NCBI RefSeq assembly: GCF_042186555.1
Contig: NC_133326.1
Coordinates: 593,991,790-594,055,789 of the forward strand
Length of the DNA stretch: 64,000 bases
From: Aquarana catesbeiana
Lineage: Eukaryota; Chordata; Amphibia; Anura; Ranidae
Direction: 5' to 3'
Numbering within the stretch: position 1 is the first letter of the stretch; every line of letters starts with the position of its first letter. The notes beneath the pieces were generated by a model, which saw nothing but the letters and a program-made list of their open reading frames with translations, did not search any database and was not told where the DNA came from. A program made the position numbers and the translations under genes. Positions 11,683 to 23,318 of this stretch are shown here, one piece after another.

Positions 11683-13004
11683 AGGCAGGGTTCAGAAAAA
11701 AATGGATCCTGTTTTTCTATCCATACGTAATGAGTTGTAAAACATCTTTATTATATTTCACTATGTGCACCAAATGCTGATCATTAGTCTCATAACAGAG
11801 GTCTGTAATGACCAGGAAGTTGCCACTTCATTTCTAATTGTCACAGGTCTCTGTTATGAGTCCCATTACCAGCGTTTGGAAAGAATATGTTGCGCACACC
11901 ATGTGGTTAAGGCAATGAGGACTTGTTTTGGTTTCTTTGACAGGGATGATATGACATGCGCATATTTTTGTTGTCTAAATTTAATACACTACTTTCAACC
12001 TGCATGAATTAGCATTACCAAAAGATGATTTTAAAATATATACACAAAACAATTTTTTTTTTTATCTTGTAAAAAGGCATTATCCTCCTAAACTGATGGT
12101 GAGTCAATTTGCCATGCCCTGGCCAGCTGTAATAGCTCCATCCAAAAATCCTAATTACTGAAATTTCCAGGCAATCATTACAGGGAGTTAGAATCTCACT
12201 CGTCCCTTCTTTTATCTGTGTTTCTGTGAGCAGAATGGTGCCCGGGCACACTAAAGCCACTGTACAATGGTTCCAAGCCAGTTTGATTAGGTCATTTGCG
12301 GCGCAGAAGGTTGGGAATGGTTATGGGTTTTGTATGGCAGTCAAAAGCAATCATGGATCATGTCAATATTTGCAGTATGTAAATGGAAGTGCCTGTTTGC
12401 CAGCATATTCCTGAAGCATCTGCAATGAGCAGCAGCTAGGACTGGCCTCGCTCAAAGGCTCTACAGTGACTTGTGTTCAGTGTCATAACACAAAATGCTA
12501 CTCTTTGTCAAAGCAATAGCCACCAATTCATTTTGTTATGAAATCTAGCTGTTGTGAATATAAAAGAAAGCTGAAAATGAGAAAGAGTGAGAGATTTAAC
12601 ATCATTTGTGAAAATCAAAGAGAGATTTACATAATATTCCTCCAGGCACAAAGCTTTTTATGGTGACTTACGACTATATCCATCTACTGCATATATGAAT
12701 GAACAAAACATTGCAGTATTTACAGCATTTGGAGATGGATGTATCTAAGACCTTATGTTGAGGATGACATTAGCATGTCATACCTAGGTGAGCATTCCCT
12801 GCAGGAATGCTAAGGAGCTGGGTATCTCCAAATGCTAGTCATGTAGTGTTGGGAAACATTTCAAAAGTGATCACAGTCCAGGGCAGGCCCAACCCTTTTG
12901 GGGCACTAAGAAAAACCTGATTGTGCCCCTTTGGTCCTTTTACCACATTGTTACCCTTGTAATTAATCTGATGCACTACAGTCCATTTAACGTGTTTTCC
13001 TATA
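11683..13004. other. Non-coding, no recognised gene or repeat end
   Basis: About 1.3 kb without a supportable coding region. No terminal repeats or tandem arrays were recognised. It may hold old, unrecognised repeats. Confidence 0.45.
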
Positions 13005-13400
13005 GGACACATTCACATCTATGCATTTTTCCGACGCTGTATTTTTGGAAAGGGTCAGGGACTTTTTTCCATCAGCAGATTGCATTTTGCGTGTAATAGA
13101 CTTAAATGGATTAGCACCAAAAATGCAAGTGTTGAGTTTTTGATGCGTTTTTACATGCATTTTGCATTTTTTTTTCTCCTTAACAAACTGTGACTAGCCG
13201 GTTGTTTAGGAGAAGACAACCGCCATGTACGTAACAACCAATGAGTCATCAGCTGTCAGCGGGGCTCCCCTCTGGAAACTGTCAGTGGGGTTCCCTGTTG
13301 ACAGCTGAATGTAAAAAAAAAGTTTCCTGGAAAGAAAAATTAAGAAAAAAAAAACAGTGTGGGGTCCCCATCTATACACCAAAATCTAAAAAAATTGACG
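13005..13400 (-). repeat. Interspersed repeat X, copy 1
   Basis: On the - strand this segment reads a GGGGACCCCA block, a long T run, ATTCAGCTGTCA, CAGCTGATGACTCATTGGTTG and CACAGTTTGTTAAGGAGAAA. The same order occurs on the + strand in two separated pieces at about 21741-22223 and 34117-34345. That shows the second copy was split by a later insertion. No protein was seen; it is probably a non-autonomous element of unknown class. Confidence 0.7.
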
Positions 13401-13556
13401 TGAGGTCCCGCCAGTGGCGGAACTATCACAGTCGCAGCAGTTGCACTTGCGACTGGGCCCTGCTGTTCTGCAGCTGTGGGGGGAGGCCCAGGATCCGGCA
13501 TCTCCCCCTGCACCTCTGGCTGTCCATTCAGTATGCAGTGGGCAGCTCCCGTGGAC

Positions 13557-13790
13557 GGTGGGATCTCCCTGGGGCTAGTAGTTCTCTTCTCGAGGGTCAG
13601 TGTGTACAGTGGAGAGGGGAGGGGCCTCTGACCCGAGTATGTATCAGTTTCACTCTTCAGTGTACAAGTGAGTCACTCTGCTTGTACACTCTTGCTGATA
13701 CAAGCTCGGGTCAGAGGCCCCTCCCCTCTCCACTGTATACACTGGGGAAGAGAACTACTAGCCCCATGGAGATCCCGCCACCCACCTCCC
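13557..13790. repeat. Long imperfect inverted repeat (hairpin)
   Basis: Left arm 13557-13650 and right arm 13703-13790 are inverted copies. Both hold GAGAGGGGAGGGGCCTCTGA or its complement, and CTAGTAGTTCTCTTC or its complement. The arms are about 85-90 bp with a spacer of about 50-60 bp. Possibly a MITE; no flanking duplication was recognised. Confidence 0.8.
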
Positions 13791-13884
13791 CCCAGGTTGG
13801 GGTTACAGAGATGTGCTGGGGGTTGGAGGTGCACAGGCAGCGGAGAACAGACAGTTACGGGAACCATCTGGAAGGGGGGGGCGA

Positions 13885-14165
13885 CTGTCTGGGGACACTG
13901 ATGTAAGGAAAGGGCCTTCTGGGGACGCTGATGTAAAGGGGGGGCTCTCTGGGGATCCTGATGTAAAGGGGCTCTCTGGGGACCCTGATGTAAGGGGGGC
14001 TTTCTGGGGACCCTGATGTAAGGAAGGGGCCCTCTGGGGACACTGATGTAAGGGGGGCCCTCTGGGGAACCTGATGTAAGGGGGGCTCTCTGGGGACCCT
14101 GATGTAAGGGGGGCTCTCTGGGGACCCTGATGTAAGGGGGGCTCTCTGGGGACAGTGATGTAAGG
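13885..14165. repeat. ~28-30-bp G-rich tandem array
   Basis: About ten tandem copies of a unit based on CTCTGGGGACCCTGATGTAA plus a G run of variable length. The array abuts the truncated 3' side of L1-B. Open frames through it on the - strand come from repeat periodicity and are not genes. Confidence 0.9.
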
Positions 14166-14230
14166 AGCGCATTTATGAGAGTGGGGACCACACTGTATGC
14201 CATGTATATCGAGGTGGTTTCTAATTGCAA

Positions 14231-15142
14231 TTGCTAAGGTTTCTATTGCGATCGCAAATATAAGAGAGCAGAGCGGACATCTCAGCCTGGTTCCTCTGGA
14301 AATATTAAAAGGTTCCGAGTAAAATACCTGCATGCGTATCTGGGCAACTGGGGTGGAGTACAAGGCCGACATGATGTTCAGAAAAGTATCGCCGAATCCC
14401 CATCGCTTCAGGATGGAAAAGAGATAAGGCCAGTGGACTGAGTCAAATGCTTTCTGAAGGTCCAGCGAAAGCAGGAAATCTTCCTGGGCCTTTCCTTCAT
14501 CCCACCTCGAATTTAGGAGGGAGATAATGTCAATTGCCCTGCAAAGTTGGTCAGGACCCTGCCTCCTGGGGATAAAACCCACCTGATCTCTGTGGATGTA
14601 AAGGCAAATAAATGAGGAGATACGATCAGCAAGGATTTTAGTCAGGATTTTCAAGTCATTGTTAATAAACAAGATTGGTCTGAAATTGCTAACTGAGCTA
14701 TTATCCTTTCCTGGTTTAGGGATAATGGAAATAAACGCAATATTATAAGAGTGTTCCAAAGGGGTTCCCTGTTGGATAGCATTGAAGAAACGGGCTAAGT
14801 AGGGAGATAGGGTTGTGGCAAAATTTTTCTAGTAGGGAACACAAAATCCGTTGGGTGCCGGGGTCGAGTGGCTCTTCAATGTTTAATGACTAGTGCTACC
14901 TCTTCAGCCGAGATTGGGGCTTCTAGTTTTTGTGGCGATGACGATCTTCTAGTTTAGGGATCTTAATTGTGTCAAGAAAGGGCTCAAGTTTAGACTGCTC
15001 CCATTATGCGCTGTAGGTTCTGAGATAACGTTCTCCACTCTATCCTAATTTTAGGTATTGCGAAGGCCTGAGATTTTGGAGACAATCTCCTTGCTAGCAT
15101 GGAGCCCAGTTTATCTCTTTGATAATAGAAGTTAGCCCAGAT
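14231..15142 (-). pseudogene. L1-B ORF2, reverse transcriptase part
   Basis: Reverse-transcriptase core of an L1 ORF2. From high to low coordinates it shows ISIIPKPGKD, FRPILFINNDLKILTKIL, QVGFIPRRQG, SLDLQKAFDSVHW and ISRGTRLRCPLCSLIFA. The last motif departs from the usual RQGCPLSP consensus. The FADD box itself is not present: the frame runs into the G-rich tandem array near 14230. An in-frame stop near 14826 and changes in the PGPDG region mark it as dead. Confidence 0.85.
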
Positions 15143-18035
15143 ATAAGAGATACAATAATGGAATTGGGAGCTAGGAAAAAAAGAGAACGCTTATTCCAAC
15201 AAGCACAGTTACTTAGAGACATTGAGGCCCTGGAGATACAACACAAGGCAAGCTTAACCCAAGCCATACTAACTACTTTGACAGCAAAGAGGGAAGAGCT
15301 GAAAGCCCTATTTCACACTGAACAGAAACACCAAGCACGCATAGTAGCACAACGCTTCTATGAATGGGAAAACAAGCCGAGTAGGCTTCTAGCCCGGTCA
15401 CTACAGCAGAAGAAATCTGCATCTTTTATAGCAAAAATAAAAGGTCCCTCAGATACTCTGCTATATGATACTCCAGCCATAGTGAAAGAGTTTAGAGAGT
15501 TTTACCAACACCTGTACCACGTCCAAAACACTATACCAGATCAGGTCACTAAATCCACTCACATTAGAAATTACTTAAAAAAAGCCAATTTACCTAAACT
15601 GTCACCTGAATCCCTAGCTACTCTAGAGGGGGAGATCACTGTTTCTGAGCTACGTGTTGCCTTGAAAGATATGGCTACTGGCAAGGCTCCTGGCCCTGAC
15701 GGGTTTACGGTAGCCTATTATCAAGCATTTGCAGACATTTTATTGCCATCGCCTATCTTGTTATGCCAACACTACCTCTGACGGTGGTACCCTTCGACCC
15801 GAGACTATACATGCGCATATTACCATAATCCCGAAATCGAGAAAAGACCCAACCAATTGCGGAAGTTATCGACCTCATTACTCATTAACGATCTCATTAC
15901 TGAACATAGACGCCAAATTATATGCCAAAACTATTGCAAATAGACTTATCCCCCTGCTCCCTCACTGGGTATCTAATGAACAAACAGGCTTTATCCATGG
16001 TAGGGAAGCTATGGATAATTCCCTACGCACCCTCTCCTTAATGGCACGGGTCCGTGGGTCCTCCCAGTCCACCCTGTTACTATCCACAGATGCCGAAAAG
16101 GCGTTCGACAGGGTGGACTGGGACTACCTCATGGCAACGCTGGCACATTTCGGGATCGGCTCTTCCCTTCTGTCACGGATTGCTGCTCTTTGTAACTGTC
16201 CTACTGCGTAGTTGAACATAAATGGCACTCTTAGTGATTCATTCACCCTTTATAATGGTACCCGACAGGGATGTCCCCTTTCACCTATTTTGTTTGCCCT
16301 CTCTTTGGAACCATTCTTATCAATGGTGCGACATAACCCCTCTATACATGGTATCCTTATAGGAGACTTCGAACATAAATACGCTGCGTATGCAGATGAT
16401 ATTCTGTTTTACATACAACAACCCTTGATTTCCCTACCTAACCTTATGTCTGAGTTCTCGTCGTTTAGCACCATATCCAATTTTAAAATTAATATGTCAA
16501 AATCTGAAATCCTCAATGTCTCAGTCCCTGCCCAGTATGTAGAACATTTGAAGCAGTCCTTCCATTTTAGCTGGCAGACTGATAAAATGAAATATCTAGG
16601 TATATATCTTACCCCGAACCTGACAGCCCTCTTTCGTCTTAACTTTCTGCCCTTACTAAATCAGATTAAATCAGATTTACAGAAGTGGTCCCAAATGGCT
16701 CATACGTGGCTAGGGAGAATTGGAGTTGTAAAAATGAATATACTACCCAGGTTGCTATTCCTATTTCAAATGATACCTTTTGGTATACCAGTAGGCTTTT
16801 TTACGATTATTAGTTCTTTAATTAGCCGCTATGTCTGGAACAGAAGGCGACCTAGACTTGCTAGATCCCTCCTCACTAGACCTAAAAGGGACGGGGGCTT
16901 AGATCTGAAAAGATATTCTTTGGCAATTGTATTAAGCAGAATCTCTGACTGGAAGTACCATAAAAATTCCAAGCTATGGGTAAACCTGGAATGTGAACAT
17001 AGTGGCTCTGATCTTTTCACGCAAATATGGGTACCCAAGAGATACAGGAGCGTATCTTCAACAGTATCTCCACTAACACGCTCCACCCTGATGGTATAGG
17101 ACTCATTATGCAAAGCGAATAAATGGTCATACAACTCACCACTTTTACCTCTAACTGGCCACAACTATTTCCCACCAGGGAACATAGACCCCAAGACGCA
17201 CTCATGGTCTTTTGGATCATTCTCTCAATTGCATCACGTAACCACCCCAACGGGTATTTTGCCACTAAATAAAATTGCACATATTTCTACAGTGACGCCC
17301 ATGGTCCATTGGAAGTATCGCCAATTGGCAGCTTTCGTCCATTCTTTCCCAAAACCTTTACGGTCCATCTCGGAATTGACACCCCTTGAATTTGCTTTCA
17401 ATGAAGATCAACCTGTGGAGAAACCCGTTTCTTACTTCTACCAAGCCCTGCACAGTTTAGCCCCCTCAAGAGATCCGACTTTCCTTAATAACTGGGAAAA
17501 AGATCTACAAAAAGAATTACTACCGGAACAAAAAGCTATTATTCTCACAATGGCCCATGCCTCTTCTGGAGCATCTAAGGCGGCAGAGGTGAATTATAAA
17601 CTGCTCATGAGATGGCACTATACCCCTGCCATACTTCATAAAACCTATCCTCAAACATCACCTCTGTGCTGGAGAGGATGCAGGGAACATGCATCACATG
17701 CTCATATATGGTGGTTTTGCCCTTTTATACTCCCTTATTGGTTGTCTATCCTTTATTGGATTAATGAGATTCAGGGTACTGAGATTCCTAATGACCCATG
17801 GACTGTATTGTTACATTGTACAGACAAACCAATGGTAACATATACAAAATCTATAACGCCACATCTCCTTAATGCTGCAAAAGCTCTCATCCCTCGATTT
17901 TGGAAACAACCGAACATACCTACCATACGCCATTGGCTAATGGAGGTAGATCGTTTATACTATATGGAAGATCTTACTCTCTCTCTTAGACAAAAAATTA
18001 GCGAAAAAAATATAGTCCCCCTGGTTTGCCTTTAA
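15143..18035 (+). pseudogene. L1-C ORF2, linker, reverse transcriptase and C terminus
   Basis: ORF2 of an L1/Tx1 LINE without its endonuclease domain. In order: a charged linker, GKAPGPDGFTVAYY near 15680-15720, HITIIPKSRKDP near 15815-15850, NEQTGFIHGREAMDN near 15976-16020, DAEKAFDRVDWDYL near 16090-16130, GTRQGCPLSPILFALS near 16258-16305 and the catalytic YADDILFY near 16387-16410. Near the C terminus CWRGCREHASHAHIWWFC near 17669-17720 is the Cys/His-rich motif typical of L1 ORF2. I see three lesions: a frame change near 15740-15780 and in-frame TAG codons at 16209-16211 and 17097-17099. The protein ends at the stop near 18033. Confidence 0.92.
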
Positions 18036-18491
18036 ATATACAACCGCTTATGCGGAAATTATGTCTTCAACCAAATAATCAGCTTCTGACAACTTGTATT
18101 GCATAATAGGGATTGGACCGAGGTGTTAACACCCCCCCCACCCTAACTTCCCCTCCCCTCTGCCCTCCCTTTTTCTACTCTTCTTTTTTCTCATTCCTAC
18201 TTTCAGTTCTTATGCTGTTTTGCTCACATAATAGCATCTCTCAGGGAAGATTGTGTCACCTATATGTGATATATGATGCATAGGTTTTTCATGTTGCATA
18301 GTTGATAAATGTTGAGTGTCTCAGCTCCAGATTGGGGTTATGGTTAATATTCAACTACATATGTACCTTTTTATATTCACATTTCTAACTAACTAATGAG
18401 TGCCCACAATACTAAAGTGTATTGTTCTTCTCTGAACTGTATATTATGCTTTTCATGTTATATTCTTTAATAAAAACTAATTAAACAAAAA
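15143..18491 (+). mobile_element. L1-C: 5'-truncated + strand L1 inserted in L1-B
   Basis: A 3.35-kb LINE with a perfect 16-bp target-site duplication, AGAAGTTAGCCCAGAT (15127-15142 and 18492-18507). It has a C-rich 3' UTR near 18130-18160, AATAAA at 18469-18474 and an A-rich end. The 5' truncation leaves out ORF1 and the endonuclease, as is common for target-primed reverse transcription. Few lesions suggest it is among the younger insertions here. Confidence 0.93.
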
Positions 18492-19610
18492 AGAAGTTAG
18501 CCCAGATGAACGTAGGCTCTTCTCCGCCTTGGAGGTAATGGCCAGGTTGAGAGCTGTGAGAGCAGAACCTAGTTTGTCTATGGGGACCGACTGCGGGTTG
18601 GCTTTATGCTTTTTAGATAAGGCGATGAACTTCTTTTCCAATCTGTCAATGTCCTCACATTTAGCTTTATGGGGCTGGGAAGCTATTTTGAATGAGTTTG
18701 CCCCTTATCGTAGCCTTGTGTGCTGCCCAAAGAGTTTCTGGGGAAGTACCTGGAGTGTCATTTATAAGGAAATATTCCTTGATAGCATCCTCGATCTCTC
18801 TAGCCCTAATGGGGTCACTGAGCATCAACTCATAAAGCCTCCAGTGTCTGCCACCTCTCTGGCCCAGGGGACGTTGAAAGCTAAGAAATACCATGGAGTG
18901 ATCTGACCAAGCAGAGTCCCTAATATAGGACTTAGAGATTAGAGGGATCAGGGCAGTAGAAACAAAAATATGATCTATCCTGGCAAGTGAGTTATGGGGG
19001 CTCGACTAATGAGTGTAGTCACACATTGTTGGGTTGGTTTATCTCCAAACATCCACAATCCCTTGGAAGATGACCTTGGCAATACGCAGGCTTTGTTTGG
19101 AAGGGCGGGTGAGACATTTCCCATATGGACGCGATTTGTCAAGTCCCTGGTCAAATGCCACATTAGAATCCCCATGGAGAATCACTGTACCCTCTAATAG
19201 GGGGTTCATTGTCTGGAATAAAGTTTGAAAAAAAGGAGTATTGTCCTTGTGTGGAGCATAATAGGATACAAAAGAGTAGATTTGATGATCAAGGACCCAT
19301 TTAACTAAGTTGAATCCTCCCTCAGGATCTTTACCTTCCAGAAGGAGTGGGAATTTACAACTTTGGAAAAAAATAATCGCCACCCCTTAGTTTTGTCTTC
19401 AGCATTGGCCATAAAATAATTAGGAAATTTGGCGTGGATGAACAAAGGGCTATATTTCTTAGGAAAGTGAGTCTCCTGTAGGAGAACTACATCAATTTTA
19501 TGCTTGTGAAAATATTGCAAGGCCTTCCTCCGTTTAGTAGGAGAGTTTAGGCCCTGGGTGTTGTGAGAAACTACCCGGAGGGGGGACTGCGAATGTGGTA
19601 TACTAGCCAT
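18492..19610 (-). pseudogene. L1-B ORF2, endonuclease domain
   Basis: N-terminal apurinic-type endonuclease of L1 ORF2, which nicks the target DNA. It starts at the ATG at 19610 (MASIPHSQS). SHNTQGLNSPTKRRK and VVLLQETHF carry the Asn and Glu of the active site. YYAPHKDN follows, then HGDSNVAFD with the Asp and Asn, then SAWSDHSMVF near 18885-18910 with the terminal Asp-His pair. The frame shifts near 19350 and again before the SDH box. Downstream it continues as the linker until the L1-C insertion at 18492. Confidence 0.87.
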
Positions 19611-20499
19611 GGAGCAAAGGGATGTAAACAGCCAGCATCATGAAAGCACTTACCCAGCGCCACTGAAGGAGATCACCATGGGATCCACCACCAGGGAGAG
19701 ATTCCACTACTGTTGCGATCTGCCAGCTAGCTAGATCTAGGTCAGTCAATAAAAGAGAACGAAAATTATAGAGAGAAGAAAGATAGAATAATTCAAAGGG
19801 ATAGAAAGAGGGGGTAGGGGTCAAGGGAAGCCAACAAGCGTGAGAGGAAAAATGTCCCTCACCACTTGTCAACATTACCATAAATTCCTCTACTTCCAAA
19901 GAGAAGACAGTCCTGTACTGGAGAGGGAATACTTCCAAATCTCTGAGACAGGAGGAGGGGCATGAGCACTGCTCCAGCCATGAGACAACATGAAAAAAAA
20001 CAAAAAGGCCCAAAGGCCTTAGGCTAAGTGAAGGCACCCATATTAAAAATGAATCATTTTTAAACCCAAGCATAGTATTTAAATATGCAAGCACAAGGAC
20101 GGGATGAAGGATTCAGTTAAGGGGTAGCTGGGAGAGGGAATACAGGAGGAGAGGAATTAGGAAATGCGGGAGAGGGAGGGTTTGGAAGGGTAGGGGGATG
20201 GGATATAGGAGGGCAGTCTGGCCCTAAGATAGTTTGTGAAGGCCAAGGGCCCCAGAAATGTAACATCTGAAGGAGAAAACAAACCCTGTGTTGGTAGCGG
20301 GTCTAAACACTGCTGTAGATCAACAATGCACAGGGGGAGGAGAGTCGCCCCAGGAGTAAAGGCAGTCCCGCTCCCTTTATACTGTCCACCCTTTCAAGAT
20401 TATTTTCCTCCCTTTCTGTTAAACAAAGGATAACTTAATAAAAAAAAAAAAAAAAAAAGGGGGAACCCCTGAAATCAACATGAGGGGGAAACCAATTAG
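19611..20499 (-). other. L1-B inter-ORF region
   Basis: Non-coding stretch between ORF1 and ORF2 of L1-B, with no recognisable domain. It has a run of 19 A at 20440-20458 on the + strand. It may contain the ORF1 tail or a further small insertion. Confidence 0.4.
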
Positions 20500-21550
20500 C
20501 CTAAGAAGGCCTAAACCAAGCACTAAAAAAGTATATGTAGAGGAAGGTAACATTCCTAGGAAGAATGAAGAGGATAAGGAAGTCCAGGGACTCTGGACTT
20601 TTCCCACACCGGAGTCAGTGGGCTTGATGGAAGCTGTCGTTTCGATGAGTTGGCCATGGAGCTCGAGTGTTGTGGATCTGGATCCTGTCGAAGGATGCCC
20701 AGCTTCAGAAACAGACACTCTTCTTCAGAAAAAGAGGCAAATGTGTAGGGTTTTTTTTTGAAGAGGAACTTGAGGCTAAACGGGAAGAGCCACTAGTACT
20801 TAATATCCTTTTCCGCCAGTACCAAGAGGAGTGGCTTGAGAGATCTGCGCTTTTGGATTGTAAACGGTGAGAGGTGAGCAAAAACCTGGATCTCGTGGCC
20901 TTGGAATGATAACTTGAGTGTGGTGCGAGATTTACGCATCATTTTCTCTTTGACAGCAAAGAAGTGCAGTTTAACTACGACATCCCTGGGGAGTCCATCT
21001 GAGCATGGAGATTTTAGGCCTCAATGGGCAAGGTCTAGCTCAAGTCAGTGTTGTGGGATATCCGGTAGGAGTTCTTTAATAAAGTAGCGTACTGTTTCGG
21101 GTACCTAAATTTATAACTCCTGTTTCTGTTCTCCATAGCTTCTATGTGGGAGCCTAAAGTCTGGAGGTCCGCTTTAATGTCACTAGTGATTTTGGTGGCT
21201 GTGTTATGTAGGTCACGATTGAGTAGATCAGCAAACATTGGAGAACAGTGCAGCAATAGCAGTCGGGTGGTCAGGGCCCAGACTGACTGGCTGTAATGAT
21301 AGTTGAGGAAGGCCTGCTTCCATGGGGAATAGGCCCAGCTCCCCCAATGTGTGCCCCAGAAGAGATTTAGTAGAGGTGGGTGAGGGAGGTCCCATATAGG
21401 GTGTACTCACATGCGAACCCTGAGTATGTGAGGGCACAGAAGAAGGCAGGAAAGAGGCCGGGAAAGGAGCATGTGTCTGCATCTGCAGAGTGGTCGCCTT
21501 CTTGGAGGCTGCAGCCTGTGGTGTTCCTTCTCTGAATTGTCCCCGCAATC
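20500..21550 (-). pseudogene. L1-B ORF1 (RNA-binding protein)
   Basis: Remains of L1 ORF1, the nucleic-acid-binding chaperone of the L1 particle. The N-terminal part near 21228-21548 is Ser/Pro/Thr-rich. The middle, near 21035-21256 (MFADLLNRDLHNTATKITSD, then HIEAMENR), looks like the coiled coil. Around 20840-20990 the - strand reads LPRDVVVKLHFFAVKEKMM and a following FQGHEIQVFAHLSP, matching the conserved RRM/C-terminal region. Several frame changes separate these blocks. Boundaries are approximate. Confidence 0.68.
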
Positions 21551-21740
21551 ACGGCGGACAGATCCTGCATCAGGGGCAACAGCAGGGGTTTCCTCCACTC
21601 GATGGGGGTTAGATGTGGCGTGTAGTGTGGGTGTGGGCAGCGCTAAGGAATCTCAGGCGGTTGGAGCGGGACAAAGCACCCGGACTATGCGCCCATCTCA
21701 GTTGCTACCACGCATGCGCCTCCTACAGGTCATTTTTTAC

Positions 21741-22223
21741 ACTACACCTTTTTTTGGGGAATGATTAGGGGTACAATATATCCTTTACTCATTTACATAG
21801 AGAAGACCTGGATCTGGGGTCTCCCATGTTAAAGGGGGCTTCCAGATTCCAATAAGCCCCCACCCGCAGACCCCCACACCCACCGCACAGGTTTGTGGGG
21901 ATGAGGCCCTTGCCCCCATTAACATGGAGACAAGGTGCTTTGGGGGGAGTAGAGCCCCCTGACCCAAAGCACGTCACCCATATTGAGGGTATGTGGCCTG
22001 GTATGGTTCAGGAGGGGGGGCGCTCGCTCATCCCCCACCCCCCACCTTTCCTAGCTTGCCGGGCTGCATGCTCGGATAAAGATCTGGAATGGATTGTGGG
22101 GGGCAACCCATGCCATTTTCTTTAAAAATTTTGGCGTGGGACCTGAATGGCCTGATATGGATTGTGGGGGACCCCATGCCGTTTTTTTTTTTCTTTTTTT
22201 TATTTCTTTGCCGGCAAATCATT
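21741..22223 (+). repeat. Repeat X, copy 2, left part
   Basis: Includes GATCTGGGGTCTCCCATG, AGGGGGCTTCCAGATTCC, TGTGGGGATGAGGCCC, GACAAGGTGCTTTGGGG and the GACCCCATGCCG-T-run block. The last block matches copy 1 at 13005-13400 (opposite strand). The matching continuation, ATTCAGCTGTCAGTGGG, lies 12 kb away at 34117. So the copy is split by the DIRS/hAT insertion. The left boundary is approximate. Confidence 0.68.
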
Positions 22224-22330
22224 TTTCCTGTCGCCTTCATGGCAGCATTCCTGTGATAGAGCTCCACCTCTACTCCTCCTTCAGAACTAGTGAATAGCAT
22301 AAATTAAAGGACGTAGCCCCTCCCCCAACA
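22224..22330 (+). repeat. DIRS left inverted terminal repeat
   Basis: Contains CATGGCAGCATTCC, GTGATAGAGCTCCACC and TCTACTCCTCCTTC. It is the inverted match of the right ITR at 33975-34116, including the AATTAAAGG block and CTAGTGAAT. Confidence 0.85.
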
Positions 22331-23318
22331 TTCTCCTTTTTTTCCTCATACCTCTGAAACTGGTGAAGAGTAGCAGTATGTCCATACCTCTGCAGTCTGC
22401 AGCATCCGCCGTGTTCAGCCTCTCCCGTGCATAATCCCTGTTTTTGGGCCGCTATTAGAGCTAATAAGACTGGGAACCCCTTCTGTGGATCTTCTGGAGT
22501 CTTGCAGAGTTTCCTCACAGGAACGCAGTCTGCTGGTGATTCAAATCAAATTAATGTTGGTACATGCAAGAGGAGGATCAGCTCCTTTGTTTTCCTTGAT
22601 CAGGTTTGATGTTTTTTCTCCCTTATTTTTTGAAAGAAACATAAGTGAATTGATAATAGGTGTTTTATATTAAAGGAAAAGAGAGAAGAGGGTAATGAAA
22701 GGTGCATATATATTCAACTGTAAAACTTGTCCCCTTTAAGATGTTTATTCCCGGTTCGCACATGCGCGTCCCGGGCGTCCCGTTTACTCTTTTACTCTGG
22801 TTGTGATTCTGGGGGTCCTTACTGTGTCCTCAATCTGTTGTTTCTCTTCCCACTTGCTGCACGATTGGTGGGAAGAGGGGGGGTGCGCTGGCATCCTTCC
22901 TGGCGCGTTGTCTCCAGGCGCAGCACGGAGCGTCTCATAGATCTCAATAGCGTCTTCCGCTGCCTCTAATGAGCATGCACGCACACAGGTGCAGTGGGAT
23001 GGTGAAGCCTCAACCGCCATGTTGCTTGTGGGAAAAACGCTCTACTTTCATATCTGTTGCCAGGAGGGGGCTGGGTTGTTCAATTACTTTAAAAGTTTGG
23101 CTCATTTTGGGCTCAGGGCTGCTCCACATAGCCAGTGTGTGCCCTGCAGTTCAAAATAATTTCAACTAATAGGTAAGTGTCACTTTTTATTTTATACTTC
23201 AGACTTGCTTTTTTTTGTTAGTTCTTCCCTTTGTGTTCGTATTTCTGCAGCTGATCCTCCTGACTATTTCACCATGAGCCATTTGTCTCGCAGTCAAGAC
23301 CCTCTTGTATCTAAAGGG
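22331..23318 (+). other. DIRS 5' untranslated region and gag start
   Basis: Non-coding leader of the DIRS element. An ATG at 23274 opens a short frame reading MSHLSRSQDPLVSKG, which runs into the hAT at 23319. After the hAT the frame does not join to a recognisable gag, so most of gag and pol is deleted. GC-rich blocks at 22740-22930 are unexplained. Confidence 0.6.

Larger units (their letters stand above)
14231..21740 (-). mobile_element. L1-B: - strand L1/Tx1 LINE, split by L1-C
   Basis: Reading down the - strand from about 21740: ORF1, a spacer, ORF2 endonuclease from 19610, then the ORF2 linker. L1-C interrupts it at 15143-18491, and ORF2 then resumes and ends in the reverse-transcriptase palm near 14231. 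The 3' third is missing where the tandem array begins. The duplicated target AGAAGTTAGCCCAGAT at 15127-15142 and 18492-18507 gives the order: L1-C is younger. Confidence 0.88.

Noticed and set aside
13241..13906. 221-codon open frame on the + strand
   Set aside because: Spans repeat X, a hairpin and the start of a tandem array; composition follows the repeats and no domain is visible.
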